Origin: Gnetum montanum
Lineage: Eukaryota; Streptophyta; Gnetopsida; Gnetales; Gnetaceae
Length of the DNA stretch: 64,000 bases
NCBI GenBank assembly: GCA_015680685.1
Contig: MNCI01007938.1
Span: forward strand, 321,005-385,004
Reading direction: 5' to 3'
Shown: piece by piece, positions 34,605-47,789 of the stretch
How positions within the stretch are numbered: position 1 is the first letter of the stretch
Layout of the letters: every line of letters begins with the position of its first letter
Position numbers and translations under genes: made by a program
Notes under the pieces: generated by a model
Seen by the model: only the letters and a program-made list of their open reading frames with translations
Databases searched by the model: none
What the model was told of the DNA's origin: nothing

Positions 34605-37353
34605 TTGGCTACCAAGAGACCCATAGTGGAAGGACCCTCATAAGAAGGAAGCAAAAGACTAAGAGGCAAAGGTAGATGACAAGTGAGAAAAAAATTTCAA
34701 CAAGTAAAGCAGGAAGCTTAATCCTTCAGCATTCATCAGCAAACACCTACCATAGAACACTCTTGTAAGATAAGGCTAAAGAAACACTAGCTCTAGAGTA
34801 AGGATAGCATGTCATGCTATCAAAAAAATGTCTTTAGACCATCCAAGAAAATCAATTATGTCCACAATTATTGTGGAACTCAAGTTCAGATTATTTATTG
34901 AGGTTCTGTTTGCCAACGTTTGAAAACAACTAAAAGCCTCACCTCTATGGACAACTCTATCATGCAGTGGAGAATGGTACCTAGGAAAAGTATACTAATT
35001 CTAAAAAATTGAAGTCTCTATGCCTTATTCAGTCCAGGCAATTCCCTCTGTGCCTTATTTAGTCAATATTCCTAATGTTAGAGAAAACATTGCATAGATA
35101 TCTACAAGATCTAACATATAAGTAAAAAGTTATGACTACAAAGAACTCATGGAAAAGAAAATAAGGAATATAGTGAATTGTCTACTAAGGAGAAAATATA
35201 CTTCAAGATATGAACCTACCACATTTTTCCAACTAAGAGATTGAATAGAATTTCCACCTATGTTGCAAGAGGAAGCACTATTATTATGGGAAGATTCAAT
35301 GCAAATATGACTCTTTTATTATTCTTAGAAATCCAAAGGAATTTTAAAGAAAAGAAGGTAGGGAAACTCATATTATCATTCCCTTACCTCATCAAAAGAT
35401 TTTTCAAGCAAGATGAGATTCTATGCTACAAAAATGATGTGTTATGTAAGGCCTAGAATGTGTCCTATGCTGAAATGTCCAAGCTAGTGCCACCAAAGAA
35501 AGATTAGCTAAAAAGCTAGTAAGCACTGAGGGAGCAACAGGATCTACACCCATAGGAAACATTCCAACAATAGGATAAGAGCAAGCAGAACCTGGTGGAT
35601 CAACACTAGCTAGTGATAGAGCTAAAGTAAGTGCTCCACTAGCATAAGAGGAATACCAACCTTCAATGAGCCTTTTGAAAAAAAATGCAAAAATCATAAG
35701 TTGAGGAAATAGGAAGGGATTTGCATTATACAAGGTAAGAGATAATTCTATAAGACCTGCAATATCAATAGGAACCACTAGTGGTTAAGTATCTTTATAG
35801 GTTGGAGAAGATGAAGACTAGGCACAACAAATTTCTAAGAACATAGCATCTTTTAGGTCATGCTAAAAATAGGAGAAGGAGCCACAGTAGTGGCAATGCA
35901 ACACTAGGATGCAACAAGAGTAGCCAAAATGATCATATATCACATAAAAGAATCATTTAATGTTCCCATTATTCCATTGAGAAATATTACTAGAGCCAAA
36001 GATGTTGAAATGTTAGTTGGTGCATCCATGCCTCCAACAAAACATGAAGATATCCTAGATTGACTACTGCAAATAGGCCAAGTAATGCAAAATCTCTTTG
36101 ATGTCCCCAACAAAATCATTATAGTTCAATCAAATCTAATCTCAAGAAAGTATAAGCTGTTAATGGTTGAAATGAGAGCTGAACATGCTTAGAATGAAGT
36201 GAAAAGGTTGCAACCTAAATTAGCAGCCCTAAGAGAGGAAAGATAATACCTTGCATAATACATAGCACCAAACTAGCTAGATAAATTTAGAATCAAACAA
36301 GTAATCCATCTGGTAGCTAGGAACATCCAACTGGAGATGGAAAAGGAAAAAGCAACATGGAATGCCTCTATGGCAAAAGCATAAATATATGCACATGCCA
36401 AAGCACTAATTACCCTTGAAGAAGAAAACAAGAAGACTTCTGCAAAAAACATAAGTTTGACAAATATAGGAAAATAGAATAATGTTCTTAAGGAAATCAT
36501 CCATCAACTTAGATAACAATCTTCAAGGGTCAACAAGATATGCAAAAATTGGCCAAAGAAAATAGAATCCTATCAATGGAGGAAGTCTATGCAATCCATC
36601 AAAGATCTACCATTGAAATCAGTGAGTGGCAAAATAAGGCCAAGAACCATGAGAGCCTTAAAGAACACTTCAAAGACTAGATGGGCATGTACAAACAAAT
36701 TATAAAAAATAAATCCATTTGGCTAAGGCCAAAATTAGCTCCATCACCACGTAAATATCTAACTGGTAGTTGATCATGGATAGCCTCACCCATATTCACT
36801 AACTTGAAGTAAAGAACAAGAATCTATAGATTAAATACCTTACAAACTGCATGCGATTAGCAAAACTTTGCTATGCTAATTTAGCCATGCTCATAGTAGG
36901 TAGACCAACGAATGAGCAGAATAGCAAGTAGCTATAGTGTACATAATGTATGAAAAATATTTTATGGATCAAAATATGCACTACAAAAACTATACATTGC
37001 AAATTCTAAACTTGAGATAGTTAAAGCCAACTACCATGATCAAAAGGATGTAGCAGCAAACCTCGCTCATAGAATGACAGATTATTAGGAACTATGGAAA
37101 GTGGCCATGACATTTGAAGAGGAAATACGGTAGCTCATAGCTTGATATGTAAAATCCAATAAGATGTTTCTACAAATGTCATGCCCATGGGAGGTACCAA
37201 CTTTTATCCAACATTGCCAAATTTACCTAAATGGTACATGATCCTAGGTTAGAAGAGGAGAAACTTTGAGCAGTACTAAATGAATACCAAATTTCAAAAC
37301 TTGGTGATAAAAGGAAGAAACCAATGGAGGAGCCATCACCACCAAGGTTGTGA
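34605..37353 (+). pseudogene. LR2 extra 3' ORF (plant transposon-protein-like plus coiled coil)
   Basis: By alignment the start codon position is TTG at 34605-34607 (ATG in LR1), following TTGTAG. The frame reads TKRPIVEGPS, later STYVARGSTIIMGRFNANM (35243-35300) and KLILSFPYLIKRFFKQDEIL (35361-35420), matching the other copies. The Lys/Glu-rich stretch from about 36130 to 36680 looks coiled-coil. The end is placed at PMEEPSPPRL* (37321-37353), which parallels the Pro-rich tail of LR4. Numerous stops are present. Function is unknown; this copy shows the C-terminal part missing from LR1. Confidence 0.6.
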
Positions 37354-37570
37354 GGCTACATCGAGCTTTACCATTTTCTTTTGTTTTGTTTTTTTGTCAT
37401 GTGTGTCCATCATACAATGCATGATAATTTTGTAAAGCATCACTCAAACCACAATGCAGCATTCAAAGTCAAGTAGTCATGTATATAAGTAGTTATGTTA
37501 AAGTTTGAGTACACCTCATGTAAGCAACTCTATCCTTCTTTTGGTTTAACTTGAGAACAAGTTTCCAATA

Positions 37571-37583
37571 AGTCATGAAAATA
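37571..37583 (+). other. LR2 polypurine tract, decayed
   Basis: AGTCATGAAAATA directly precedes the 3' LTR and corresponds to AGTCATGGGGATA of LR3, with the G run changed to A. The 220 bp between the extra ORF stop and this site show nothing else. Confidence 0.6.
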
Positions 37584-38509
37584 TGATAAAACCTTTTTTT
37601 CACAAGCCATGATATCACATCTACAATATCATATCTATAGCATTGTAGCCTTACATACGTCATCATTGATGCAATGTAGAGGATCTTGATCAACACTATA
37701 AATACTAATCCTTGGTCACATCAAATGAATAACTTTCATTTAACACTTAGTGAAATTCTTGCAATTTCTTTCTGTGAGTTACACTTAGAGTTAGCGTTAG
37801 AAGTGAATGCCTGTAATGAAGTGTTGAACAGTTGTATGAAATCTTTTTTCGAGTGGATTGTACTTTGTCATAATTCATAATTAGAAATAAAGATCAAGAT
37901 TGTTTCTCACCATTGCAACATTATACCTATTTTCTTTACTTTTACTTAATTATTTTTCTTACTTAGTTTAATTTTCATTTCTTTAATATGTTTACTTTAG
38001 TTTAGTTCTTTGCATTTTCTAAGTACTTTACTTTTTCCATGTTTATTAGTAAGGTAGAATTAGTAAGACTAGTTTTGAGCATTAAGTGTAATTATTTGAT
38101 AACCTAGCAATGACTTCACTTGATTTGCTTAGTAGTGGATTCACTTAGTAATCCTAGTAATGGTTACACAAGCCAAGGGCATGTGCAGCAAGCTAGGAAT
38201 AGATGCTTATCACCATAGGCTAGGATAGATTTACATTTTCAATTATCACTTAGATTTAGACTTTATTCTCATTTTCATTATGGAAGCACTTAGGATCAAA
38301 TTGAGCCAAGAACATCATGATATTATATGCCTCACTGAGAGTTAAACCATGCTACTTCACTTCACTAACTCAACATGAGAGGACAATGATCATGAACCAA
38401 CTATCAACCACTACCATACTTACCTTGGCCATCCACAAATTATGATCTAGTTGCACACAAACACTTGTGACTTGTATGGTAAAATGTTGAAATACCAAGC
38501 CACTCATCA
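37584..38509 (+). repeat. LR2 3' LTR
   Basis: It begins TGATAAAACC and ends CCACTCATCA, 926 bp. The U3 array is GATATCACATCTACAATATC-like, TATAAATA is at 37697-37704, AATAAAGATCAAG near 37887, and the U5 phrase CTTAGTAATCCTAGTA near 38144. It keeps the part deleted from the 5' LTR. The 64- and 81-codon ORFs near here (37686-37880, 38844-39089) are not genes I can support. Confidence 0.85.
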
Positions 38510-41500
38510 CTACCATACTTATTAGTGCTAGAAGAATAAGAGAATTCTTGCAATTCTTGTTCCATAATTAGAAGCCTTCCTTTATGCTCTTTATTAGGTA
38601 TGAATTACATGTTCTAGTAATTCCTTATATGATAAGTCACAATAGTAATGATGTGTGCTATTATCAATGATAATGACTAAATATCAAGTCATACACTTGT
38701 CTCTACTTCTATCCAAGAGTCATAAACTTGATTATGAGTATGAATTGTGATAGGCGAGGGGGTTTTTATAGTATCTTATTACTTGAAAAGAATGACACTA
38801 CATGCATCCCACTATTATCCATCATATATGATGCAGATAGCTAGTGTTGAAAGTTAGTGTCTCACATGATCAACATGACATACTAATTGATATAAGAGTT
38901 AATCTTCTAGATAACATGCTACATAATAATGCATCACAGTCATGTTCTATTCTATCACATTCTACTCTATGTGCTAGTTCCTACATTATAGTCTCTTCTC
39001 TAACATGTCCCAATTATTCATCAAAGTTTTCTAATAAGTCATTGATTACATCTATTTGTGTGAATAGGCACTTTCTATCTCCTTATTAGATATATCAAGC
39101 TTAACCTTCACATCATAAAAACATAAGTGTAACAACAATCATGACCAATAGTAATCTATCCATTTATCTTTGTCTCATGTGTAGACAATACAAAGAATCA
39201 TAGGAATGGCTAAATAATTGTAAGAATATTCCTTTATTTCCAGTTATCCTCCATGAATTTGGGATTCTATGTGTAGGTTTGATCATATTGAAGCAATATT
39301 TGGTAATCTAGCACTAAAGGCCAAAAGTGTGTACCCTTCTAAGATTGTCATTAACTTGGAGCCTTCATCATTATTCTCTACTTCAATGCTTGAGATCTTC
39401 ACCTTCTTGTACACTTTCCTTGACACCTTTAGTTGCATGAGTTTCTCACTACACATCACTAGAAGAAATTCCAATAGCATGTGGTCAGTCTTCATGGTAC
39501 TAATGTCTCATTCCATGATGAAGTCCATGAGTAACTTTCTATATGTTGTAAGTGTGGCCTAATCACCATCTCAATCATTAGATATTTCTCATAGCATCAT
39601 ATGGAAGAATTTTGACCTCTTCTCTAACTTTGCAACATACTTTGCTATATATAATATTACATTATACTTATTCATCATAGGTTGCATATCAATATCCGAT
39701 CTCCATATTTACAATATTAGACAATTGTGAATGTCCAACAAAGGATCATTTTCCTCATGGTTAAACTTGTGTATATTTTCACCAATGTACAAGGTAGAGC
39801 TAGCAAGCCATAATAGCCATAGAGTATTATATCTAAGAAGTCCAATAATATAAGATATATTTTTCAAACAATAAGTAATTTAGTAACTTCAATGTGAGTA
39901 CTTGTACACATCTCTTCCAAAAATCCTTCATAGATATGCATCCCATCTACACCTAGTATGATGTTGAACATAGTTTATTAACTCTTCATAAATATGATTC
40001 AAGTTGATGGTACCAATTAGATCTCTAATAAGTGCACATGGATGGATGACAAAGTTAAAACAGTTAACTTATGAACTAAATTGTTGTGAAACATTATAAA
40101 ATTTTAGAATAAAACATAATAATAGATATTCACATATATGTATAGGCTTACTAGCATTATTGATCCTAGAGTTCCATGCATAGATCAAGTTATTGAAGAA
40201 TCATTTTGCACTCTCCGGTACAATAGTGTCATCATAATCAAGGTTATCCATGTTAGTGACATTGGATAATTATAGGAATTCATGCACATCCAACAAACCA
40301 TAATACTGTCATTCATACCTTGTCCAATAGTCATCAACTATGATATAATCTAAAATTTATATATGTTTAATTATTTAATTTAATGCATGTGTTTAATTAT
40401 TTGATGCTATCAGATGTGTTTCATTAGGATAGTTCTAATTTTATAAACTAAATCATAGAAGTATATTATTGTAGTTACTAGTATTGTTATTTTTTTTGTT
40501 AATGTTGATGTTGTTGCTATTGTCCTCTATAAGGTATACAATTTTCTTGTTAACATATTTTACTAAAGTTTTGTATCTTTTACTTTTACTACTATTGAGG
40601 CTCAGTTACAAATCTTCTATATATTTTATGATTAAATGATAAAATCCAATTACCCTTACAAGTTTTTCTTTCTATCAATTATCATGCTTGCATTTAGCTA
40701 TGAAAATTTTATTTTTTTTTTTGTAAATTTAGTTATGTATATTTTATTCTTATTATGCACATCCAATTATAATTCATACCCTAATCCTACACAAGTCATA
40801 CCCTCTATCCCATTTTGTTATTAAACTAGAATATGAAGTTTATTTTTAATTATAATTAAATATGGCATAACCCAACTTTGTTAAGGAAGTATTTGAGGAT
40901 AATGTCCTACCTTAAATTTAACTTTATCAATGTATTTGAAAAATTCAAAAATGCTAGTTTTGATCCTTGGTTTGTTACAATCAGCATTATAATTCTTAAG
41001 ATATCACATTTTTAGTTTGTTAAAAATCTTGAAAAATTGTTAGCATTTAAACTCCATAGCCATGATGAGCGATCCTTAGATATGATTTCAACATATGGTT
41101 GGATGATGCACTTAATAAAAATATCATAATTTTAAATAGAATTTGATCTGAAGTCCCACTGTACCTATTATGAGTGTTTGAATCTCAAGGTATTAGTTAG
41201 ATAGAGAATTGTAATTAAAAATCAAATTAAAAAAATTAACGAGGTTTTACTTCACATGAAGTAAGGAGGTTCAAAAAAGAATAAAAATAAGTGTATAAAG
41301 TTTGGATATATATTATATGTATAACATATGTATATGATACACAACACATAATTTTCATCACCTCATACTTGTGCATCATGTTTTCTCTACTTTCTAAAAC
41401 TGAAAATCATTTTCTATTCAGATTCTTCATTCTAAAGCTACTTTCAACCCAATTTTTGGTATTTTAAATCTTTTTCTTCCATTTTTCAATACACATCATG

Positions 41501-42380
41501 ACCACGTGTTAAGTTGCATGTGATTGTTTTGCTTATAAATAGCTTTATCCTTTGATACATTACGTTTTGATTTATGGAAGGATTTTGGCATAGGTTTCAA
41601 ATGAAGTAAAATTACATTATGGGTGCTTGGATAGGAAAGAAAGCCAATATGAAACTTTTTAACAACCTTGCAACACCATATGGAGATTTATTTTATTTTC
41701 CTTTTCATGTAGTTGGCCTACTTTATTGTGGATTTTGTACTTTTTCTCTCTGTTTCCTAGTTTTTTATTATTCTTTTATGATTTTAATTATTATGTTGAG
41801 ATTCTATTGAATTTTTATCAATTTGGACTTGTTTTTATATAAAAATTAGTATTGCAATTTTGTTCAAATCTTTTTTTTTCTTTTGATAAATTCTTAGAAT
41901 ATGTAGAAACTTTGTCCCACTTACCTCTCATGTATTTTATGTTAGCCCTTGATATAAATAAGATTTTGCAAGAAATTTTATGAAATTTTAGCTATTAAGA
42001 ACTTTTGGCTATTCTAGAAATATTTTGAATTTAAAATATAATAAATTAATATAATTTAACCAAGTTTGCTCAACCAGTAGTAGGAGTCATGAATCGTTTA
42101 AATGTCCATGTCTACATGCTGTAGTGGAGTGTTCCATAGTGGAATCCAACCCATGGGAACAAGAATTTGGATGGATTTCTTACCTTAGATTTTGATTTGT
42201 AAGTTCATGTACAGCTGAGAAACTAGCTGGGACCATGGCAATGATCAATTAAGTCTAGTGGCATGTGGTGAGGTATAGTCAAGATCTATCCTTCTAATCA
42301 TGCATGTGCCTTGGCCACTAAGGATGTTAGTAGTGAGGCTCTTACCAAGACTTGGTTATGAGCAACTCATTTGGGGTCAC
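38510..42380. other. Old unassigned AT-rich DNA between LR2 and LR4
   Basis: No LTR, retroelement protein or exon-like pattern was recognised. Small ORFs at 39269-39562 (+), 39283-39495 (-), 40636-40824 (+) and 41619-41810 (+) carry no motif I can name. A short palindrome at 41247-41264 (arms TTACTTCA/TGAAGTAA) resembles one at 56041-56060 on the other side of LR4. Confidence 0.5.
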
Positions 42381-42618
42381 AAGGATAATCTAATGTTAGT
42401 AGTAAGCTCATTCCAAGACTTGTTTATATATTTCTTTGATAGTGAAGATAACCAAGACCTATTCTTGAGAGATGCCTAGATAAAATACATAATATTTGGA
42501 TTTGTGTGACATTTTTGAATATTAAATATTTAATAGGATAATCTGATGTTAGCAATGAGGCTATTACAAGACCTATCCATATATTCTTTTGGTAGTAAGG
42601 GTAACCAAAGCCTATCCT
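42381..42618. repeat. Two diverged 84-bp direct repeats at the LR4 left boundary
   Basis: AGGATAATCTRATGTTAG...ACCTAT occurs at 42381-42464 and 42535-42618, with a third partial copy (GGATGTTAGTAGTGAGGCTC) near 42322-42360. LR4 inserted directly after the second copy. Confidence 0.75.
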
Positions 42619-42621
42619 TTT

Positions 42622-43440
42622 TGATGAGTGGCAAGGTACCCCTACGCCCAACCATATGAATCATAAAGCGTTCACGCATAATCTAGGAAAATTTCAAGGA
42701 CTTTGTTGTTTCCAGTGCAATAGCCCTTTAGGAAGTGAATCTAGCCTTAAGGTCAATTGTTGTCTTCCCAATTACACTTGTGATGTTTGTTGGTATGGTT
42801 AAGTGTAACTAAGGCATTCAATTTTTATCATTTTTTATGTTTTATAAGTTAATGCTCAAATGTAGATAAACGTAATTTGATTAACTAATCTAAATTAATT
42901 AATTAACTAACCATGTAACTTATCCTAACATAAGTATCCGTTCCCACTTTCCATACACATCCTAAACCCATGTATCCGCTCTTGGGTGACCAAGCGCTAT
43001 GCCACTGGACATACCAAGCAATAACGCAACCACGATTACCAAGCAAATACGTGTTACACTTGAAGCAGTCATACTTATGTATTTAATCTATCTAGCTTAA
43101 TAACCTCATTAACTCAATTACTAGAAAATATTTGTGAAATAATTGAGAAAAATTAACAAATAATTGAAAACATTGAATGCATAAATAAAAAAGCTAATCT
43201 ATCCAAAGTGCTACAAGGTTTATCAAAAAGCTTGTCTTTATTTGAGCAAGAGCTTCACTCCTACTAAAATCTAGATTTCCATAAATGTAGCTGAAAGCCA
43301 CGTATTTATAGGTGACAAATAGACATTGCATTGATGGGGCCTCATCGACATAGGTCAAGATGCATCAATGAGGCCTCATTGACATGGTTGACTGCATCAA
43401 TGAGGCCTTGTCAATGCAACTAACAAATGATGACTCATCA
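42622..43440 (-). repeat. LR4 3' LTR
   Basis: In element orientation it starts TGATGAGTCATC and ends CCACTCATCA, 819 bp. TATAAATA is complementary to 43303-43310. U3 (about 43325-43420) contains three GATGAGGCCTCATC-type palindromes, for example GATGGGGCCTCATCGA and AATGAGGCCTCATTGA. It is about 75 bp shorter than the 5' LTR. Confidence 0.88.
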
Positions 43441-43450
43441 TACCCCCATG
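43441..43450 (-). other. LR4 polypurine tract
   Basis: In element orientation CATGGGGGTA abuts the LTR start TGATGAG. The remaining 240 bp to the extra ORF stop show nothing recognisable. Confidence 0.7.
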
Positions 43451-43689
43451 ATTGAATGAAAACTCATCCTCAAGTAATTTTACAAAATTGGGAAGGTATG
43501 GAATTATTGATTAACTTTTCTTCAACAAAACAACTGACTAACTTTGAAAAAAAATGGAGTGCCTAGGTGTATGGATCAACACATTACAAAAATGATGGTG
43601 TTTAGGATAAAAAATTGAACACCATGACATAACTCTTCAAAAAAATTAGATAACACATTCCTTGATGATATGAAGCTTGTTGGAGAAGA

Positions 43690-46534
43690 TTAAATAGTCC
43701 TAAGAGGTGGTGGTTCCTGAGGCTCTAAGGGGTCCTCACCAACTTCATGCACTGGTGGTGGTTGAGGTGGTTGTGGTTTTCTTACTACTACTACAACTTC
43801 AAGCAAGAGGTAGAAAGCATCTAGTAGTGCTTTCATTTTCTCCTCCTTACTCCTAGGATCATGCCACATCCACACAGCTTCCCCAATGTGGATTGGAATA
43901 GGCACATCCCAAGGACACGAGATTGTTGGAAACAACTCCTTAACATTGAAAAACCAAGCAACACACTATTTGCATTCAATGTCAAATGCTCGCACAATGT
44001 TCTTTAGCTCCTAGTAGTCATTCATCCATCTAGCTAGGTCCTTAGTAATGGATTGCCCTTTGAGAACTTCAAGTTCAACGTTAGTAGTCTCAAGCTTCTA
44101 CTTGGTGTCCTTGTGGTGTTTAAACTCGGCGACGTATAACAAATATGAGCTAGCCACTTATTTCTCCAATTCCAATTGTAGTTTTCTAGCTATCAACATT
44201 GCCCAGGTTTGCATAACAAAGATTGGCCAACTCCATATACTCTATCATTTCTTCAATTTGCAACTCCTTCAAGAGGATCTCTGCTTTGTTGTAAGCATCA
44301 ATCCCATCAAGGATGGGCTACCACATCTCTCTTCCTTGTTGGAGATGTTAGAGGGCTTCATTCACCTACATCTTTATCATCTAAATTTGTTTTTCATTAA
44401 TTTCCTTTTGCAAATCAACCTGGTTCCTGTAGTGATTTTTCACTCTTTCAAATTTGAGAGCCCCATTCTTCTAGGCAACAATCTCAATGCTAGACTTTTG
44501 TCACAAAGTCCATACCTCCTCCATTGATAGATTACAGTTCTCTATGGCCAAATTCCTCAATTTAGTATTTACCCTAGCAAGCTACTTATGTTGTTAATGA
44601 ATGAACTTTGCATTTGATCTTTTTGAGCATCAAGATTTCACAAGCGATGATTTTGTGCGGTCAATGTTTCATTCTCTTGGCATATTTGATTCAAGTCCTT
44701 TTTGATTAAGTGCATTTTAGCTTTTGTCATGGACTATTTGAAGATGTCCATTACTGCTTCCTCCTCAGCCTTTTGAAATTGTTCTTGAAGCTATTTGATA
44801 GCTTCATCTCTTGTCAATGTTAGGCTCAAGATTTCTTGTTCTACAAGTTGGGCATAAAGTTCAGTAACCTCCATGGACAAGCATTGATTTTGCTCTTGAG
44901 CCATTTCTAGTTTACCCTCCAAAATGATGCATCTACCCCTTACATTCAGCAACTCTGACTGGGTTGCAATGATGTTCTCTAAGAGATCAAAGATGTCCAA
45001 AGTCAGTTGCTCGGTTCCTACTAGTTGTTCCAACAACTATTTGTGTTAGTCTACATTCAATTTTTTGCTAAGCATTCCTATAGACATCTACACACATTGG
45101 AGTGTAGATACATCTAGTATGGATGACATGGGTGCATTTAGTGCTTCAGCTACATGATCAGCTACCACTTCCACTACTATCTTCTACAGTTAATGTTGCC
45201 TCACCAAGATAATTACCTCTTCATCTTCCTCCAACCTCACTGAGAAAGTGGCTGCATTCCCAAAGATTTTTGGGAATAGATGGTATGTTGCTAGTGACAC
45301 CATCACCTCTTGAGTGTTGGGATCTGACCTTGAAGGTAGCTACATTCTTTTGGCAAAGAAAATGGGACCACCCCTCTCCATCTAGCTAACTATTCAAGCC
45401 ACCTCATTAAGGTGACTCATCGCTAGCTGATACACAAATGAATCCATTCCACTCATTCTTGCTTGTTACTCTTGTTTGTTTAAGAGCTATTCTTGGATTT
45501 GACGTAAACACTAAAGGATTGTGTAGGCCTCTAGTGTTGTCTCCTAAGTGGGTCATGGTGGTGATAGCTCCTCTTCTTGAGTGGTTCTTGGCATCTTATC
45601 CTTCATGATTTTTACCCATGAGGCCAAGAGAGCATGCCTAAGAGTATCATTAGAATAGTGAATAATGCCTACCCTTTTACAAATTTTTCTAATAAGGCAT
45701 GGAAAGGACAAGATCTTCCTTTTACATTCATTCTCCTTGAAGCACTTCTTGATCTCCAAATAAATCAGCTATGGAGGATTAACGAGAAATTTCCCGCTTA
45801 GAGCAATGCATGCTTGAGCAGAGAAAGTAGTCACTTTGCTTAGCCTCACTATTGGATTGATGTGATAGGCCACAATCTTAAAATAAATCTGCTCCACTAG
45901 TGTGAGTGCACCATGATCTTTACAATCCACCACGTAGCATCACTGGCTCCATTCCTTTTTTGCCTTAGGATCAAATTTTGTTGATATTTCTACCAATTGT
46001 GTTCCACTGTCTTACAACCCCAGTGCTTGTGTAATAGCCTCCGCTAAGTAGGACACTTTTAATATCCTTGATTTTTACAATGGACCCTAGCCTTCAACTA
46101 TTCCAAAAAAGATAGGGCCCTCCCATATACCATTCCCCACTAGATGTGATGACTGGCCACATCAAAGAGGTTTGCAATTGTGTCTTGATGTCCTCTAGAG
46201 CTTTTTTCAAAAATGGCCTAAAGTTTATCTCTTGAAGAATTTATCTTTAAATTTCTTGAGACTTGATGATGTCTAAGAAAGCTTGAGTCAGAGTGACCTC
46301 CAGCCTTGGTAAGGGTCTAGGAGCTTCACCTCATAGGGATTGTTTAGTAGGTGCTTCTTCCTCTACAATCTATCAAACAAATTCCACTTCAAGTTCCTCA
46401 TGAAGAGGTCTAATTGCATGGGTTACCTCTTGTTGTTCTTGGCCTTGTTCCTGTTGGCCCCTTCAAGCTCTAGGTCATTTCTCCCATGGTTGTGAGGGTT
46501 CTCCTTCCTACAGACACTTTTGTTTAGGTTCCAT
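43690..46534 (-). pseudogene. LR4 extra 3' ORF (plant transposon-protein-like plus coiled coil)
   Basis: It starts at the ATG complementary to 46532-46534 (MEPKQK) and ends at the TAA complementary to 43690-43692 after EDPLEPQEPPPLRTI, about 950 codons. In order: INFRPFLKKALEDIKTQL and SGEWYMGG (about 46230-46110), YFKIVAYHINPIVRLS (about 45880-45840), IKKCFKENECKRK and ILSFPCLIRKICKRVG (45757-45665), a coiled-coil region with QLVGTEQLTLDIFDLLENII and ITLEGKL-like heptads (45036-44791), and a Pro-rich tail PQPPQPPPVHEVGED. It has frameshifts and stops. The middle domain resembles Pfam Transposase_32. Comparison of the four copies gives the protein's original layout; no enzymatic motif is evident. 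Confidence 0.68.
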
Positions 46535-46989
46535 CTATAATCACAATAAGACCATGGATTAGCAATCATTGTGTAACCTTAAAATAATTGGGATACCTTA
46601 ACTCTTGAGGGTAGTTACACTTGGCTAAGTTGTAATTATGGTTGATTTAGTTAACTCAATTGTTAATTTTATTTTATCTATTATTATGAATAATTCATCT
46701 CAAAGGTTGTTGGAATGGTTAACTATCAAAAGAGTTGATATTTTCATGTTGTTAAGGTTACTAACCCTTGGGGGAAGTTAGAAAAAATTTCAATAATTTC
46801 ATCAAAAACCTTAAGGTTTACAACCTGCAAGATAAAGATCTTACCTCTAGTAAGTCCAGGATCAAAAATGAACTAATTTGGACAAATGGTTTGAAAGTTA
46901 TGGCCTCTGGAAGGTTTTGGGCTCTGAAAATTTACAAAAATTTCCAATGTGTTATGAGCAAATTGTAAAAAATTCCAAAGTATCCAATC

Positions 46990-47037
46990 ATATATATAGT
47001 ATTTTTGCACTGCGTCAATGAGGCCTCGTTGATGTAG
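46990..47037 (-). promoter_or_regulatory. LR4 internal U3-like palindrome plus TATA box
   Basis: The plus strand reads TGCGTCAATGAGGCCTCGTT (47011-47030), with a GAGGCCTC centre at 47020-47027. TATATATA lies just downstream in element orientation (46991-46998). It is 456 bp from the extra ORF start, matching 464 bp in LR3. The same elements in the same order occur in the LR4 LTR U3. Confidence 0.5.
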
Positions 47038-47749
47038 CTATTGACCACCACTAACTTTGGTCAAACTTTTAAAATACAATGAATTCTTTCATGAAATTGG
47101 GATCAAATGAAAGCTTAGAAGACCAAGAATAATATGAAATAATGAGAAGAGGCCATTGAAGTTCATAAATTTGAAAAAATTAAGAAAAATTAATTTTATA
47201 GATGAATGCAATAAAAAATTGAGTACTAAGTAGTTTACACAATGAAAAATACGAAATATAGGATTGTAGCGATGTTAAAGGTAAGGAACCTTAACTAATC
47301 AAGCTAAAAGCTATGCAAGTTTGTCCTCCCCATAGTAGGCTCATGTCCTTTTTGCCCTTGCATAACCTCAACTAAGGGGTCCATGGGCCCCATAGTCAAT
47401 CTAATGATCATGACAAGTTAAGGACCAACCTGAAACTATCAACTTAAGAATCCCAACACATCAAACTAAGACATAGAGCATAACATAGAAGCTGGCAATG
47501 AGGTGAATTATGGCAGCAAGGGTGGATGATAGAGAAGGTGGAATGGAGTTCCAAATTGAGGTCATAAGAATTATCTTGTGAAATTTATAGTTAAAATAAT
47601 CTGAAAAGTTCAATCCTCAGTCCAAACCAAAACCATCCACTTTCAATGACTTCGCATCGTCACTCTAAGACTAATACACCCACTCAAGACACAAAAGCAC
47701 TTCCACAAAATAATCACCATTCCACAAAGAGGTTAGAGAGGAGTAGCAA

Positions 47750-47750
<1 letters not shown>

Positions 47751-47788
<38 letters not shown>

Positions 47789-47789
47789 G
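47751..47789. repeat. (TG)n(AG)n microsatellite
   Basis: Ten TG units followed by about nine AG units. The equivalent LR3 site (about 22680) has only a short AGAGAGAG run, so the expansion is specific to LR4. Confidence 0.95.

Larger units (their letters stand above)
14466..38509 (+). mobile_element. LR2: pol-deleted Athila/Tat-like element, interrupted by LR3
   Basis: Both LTRs are present and flanked by CTATC (14461-14465) and CTACC (38510-38514), a 4/5 match for a 5-bp target duplication. Without LR3 the element is about 10.7 kb. Order: LTR, PBS, gag, a deletion removing protease and RT, RNase H (split by LR3), integrase, post-pol region, extra 3' ORF, decayed PPT, LTR. LTR divergence, stops and frameshifts show it is old, and older than LR3. 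Confidence 0.88.

Noticed and set aside
39269-39562. 97-codon plus ORF and overlapping minus ORF as a possible host gene
   Set aside because: No recognisable domain, no exon-intron context, and composition like the surrounding non-coding DNA.
44048-44527. 159-codon plus-strand ORF, the longest on that strand
   Set aside because: Antisense to the coiled-coil part of the LR4 extra ORF; absence of stops follows from the biased composition opposite.
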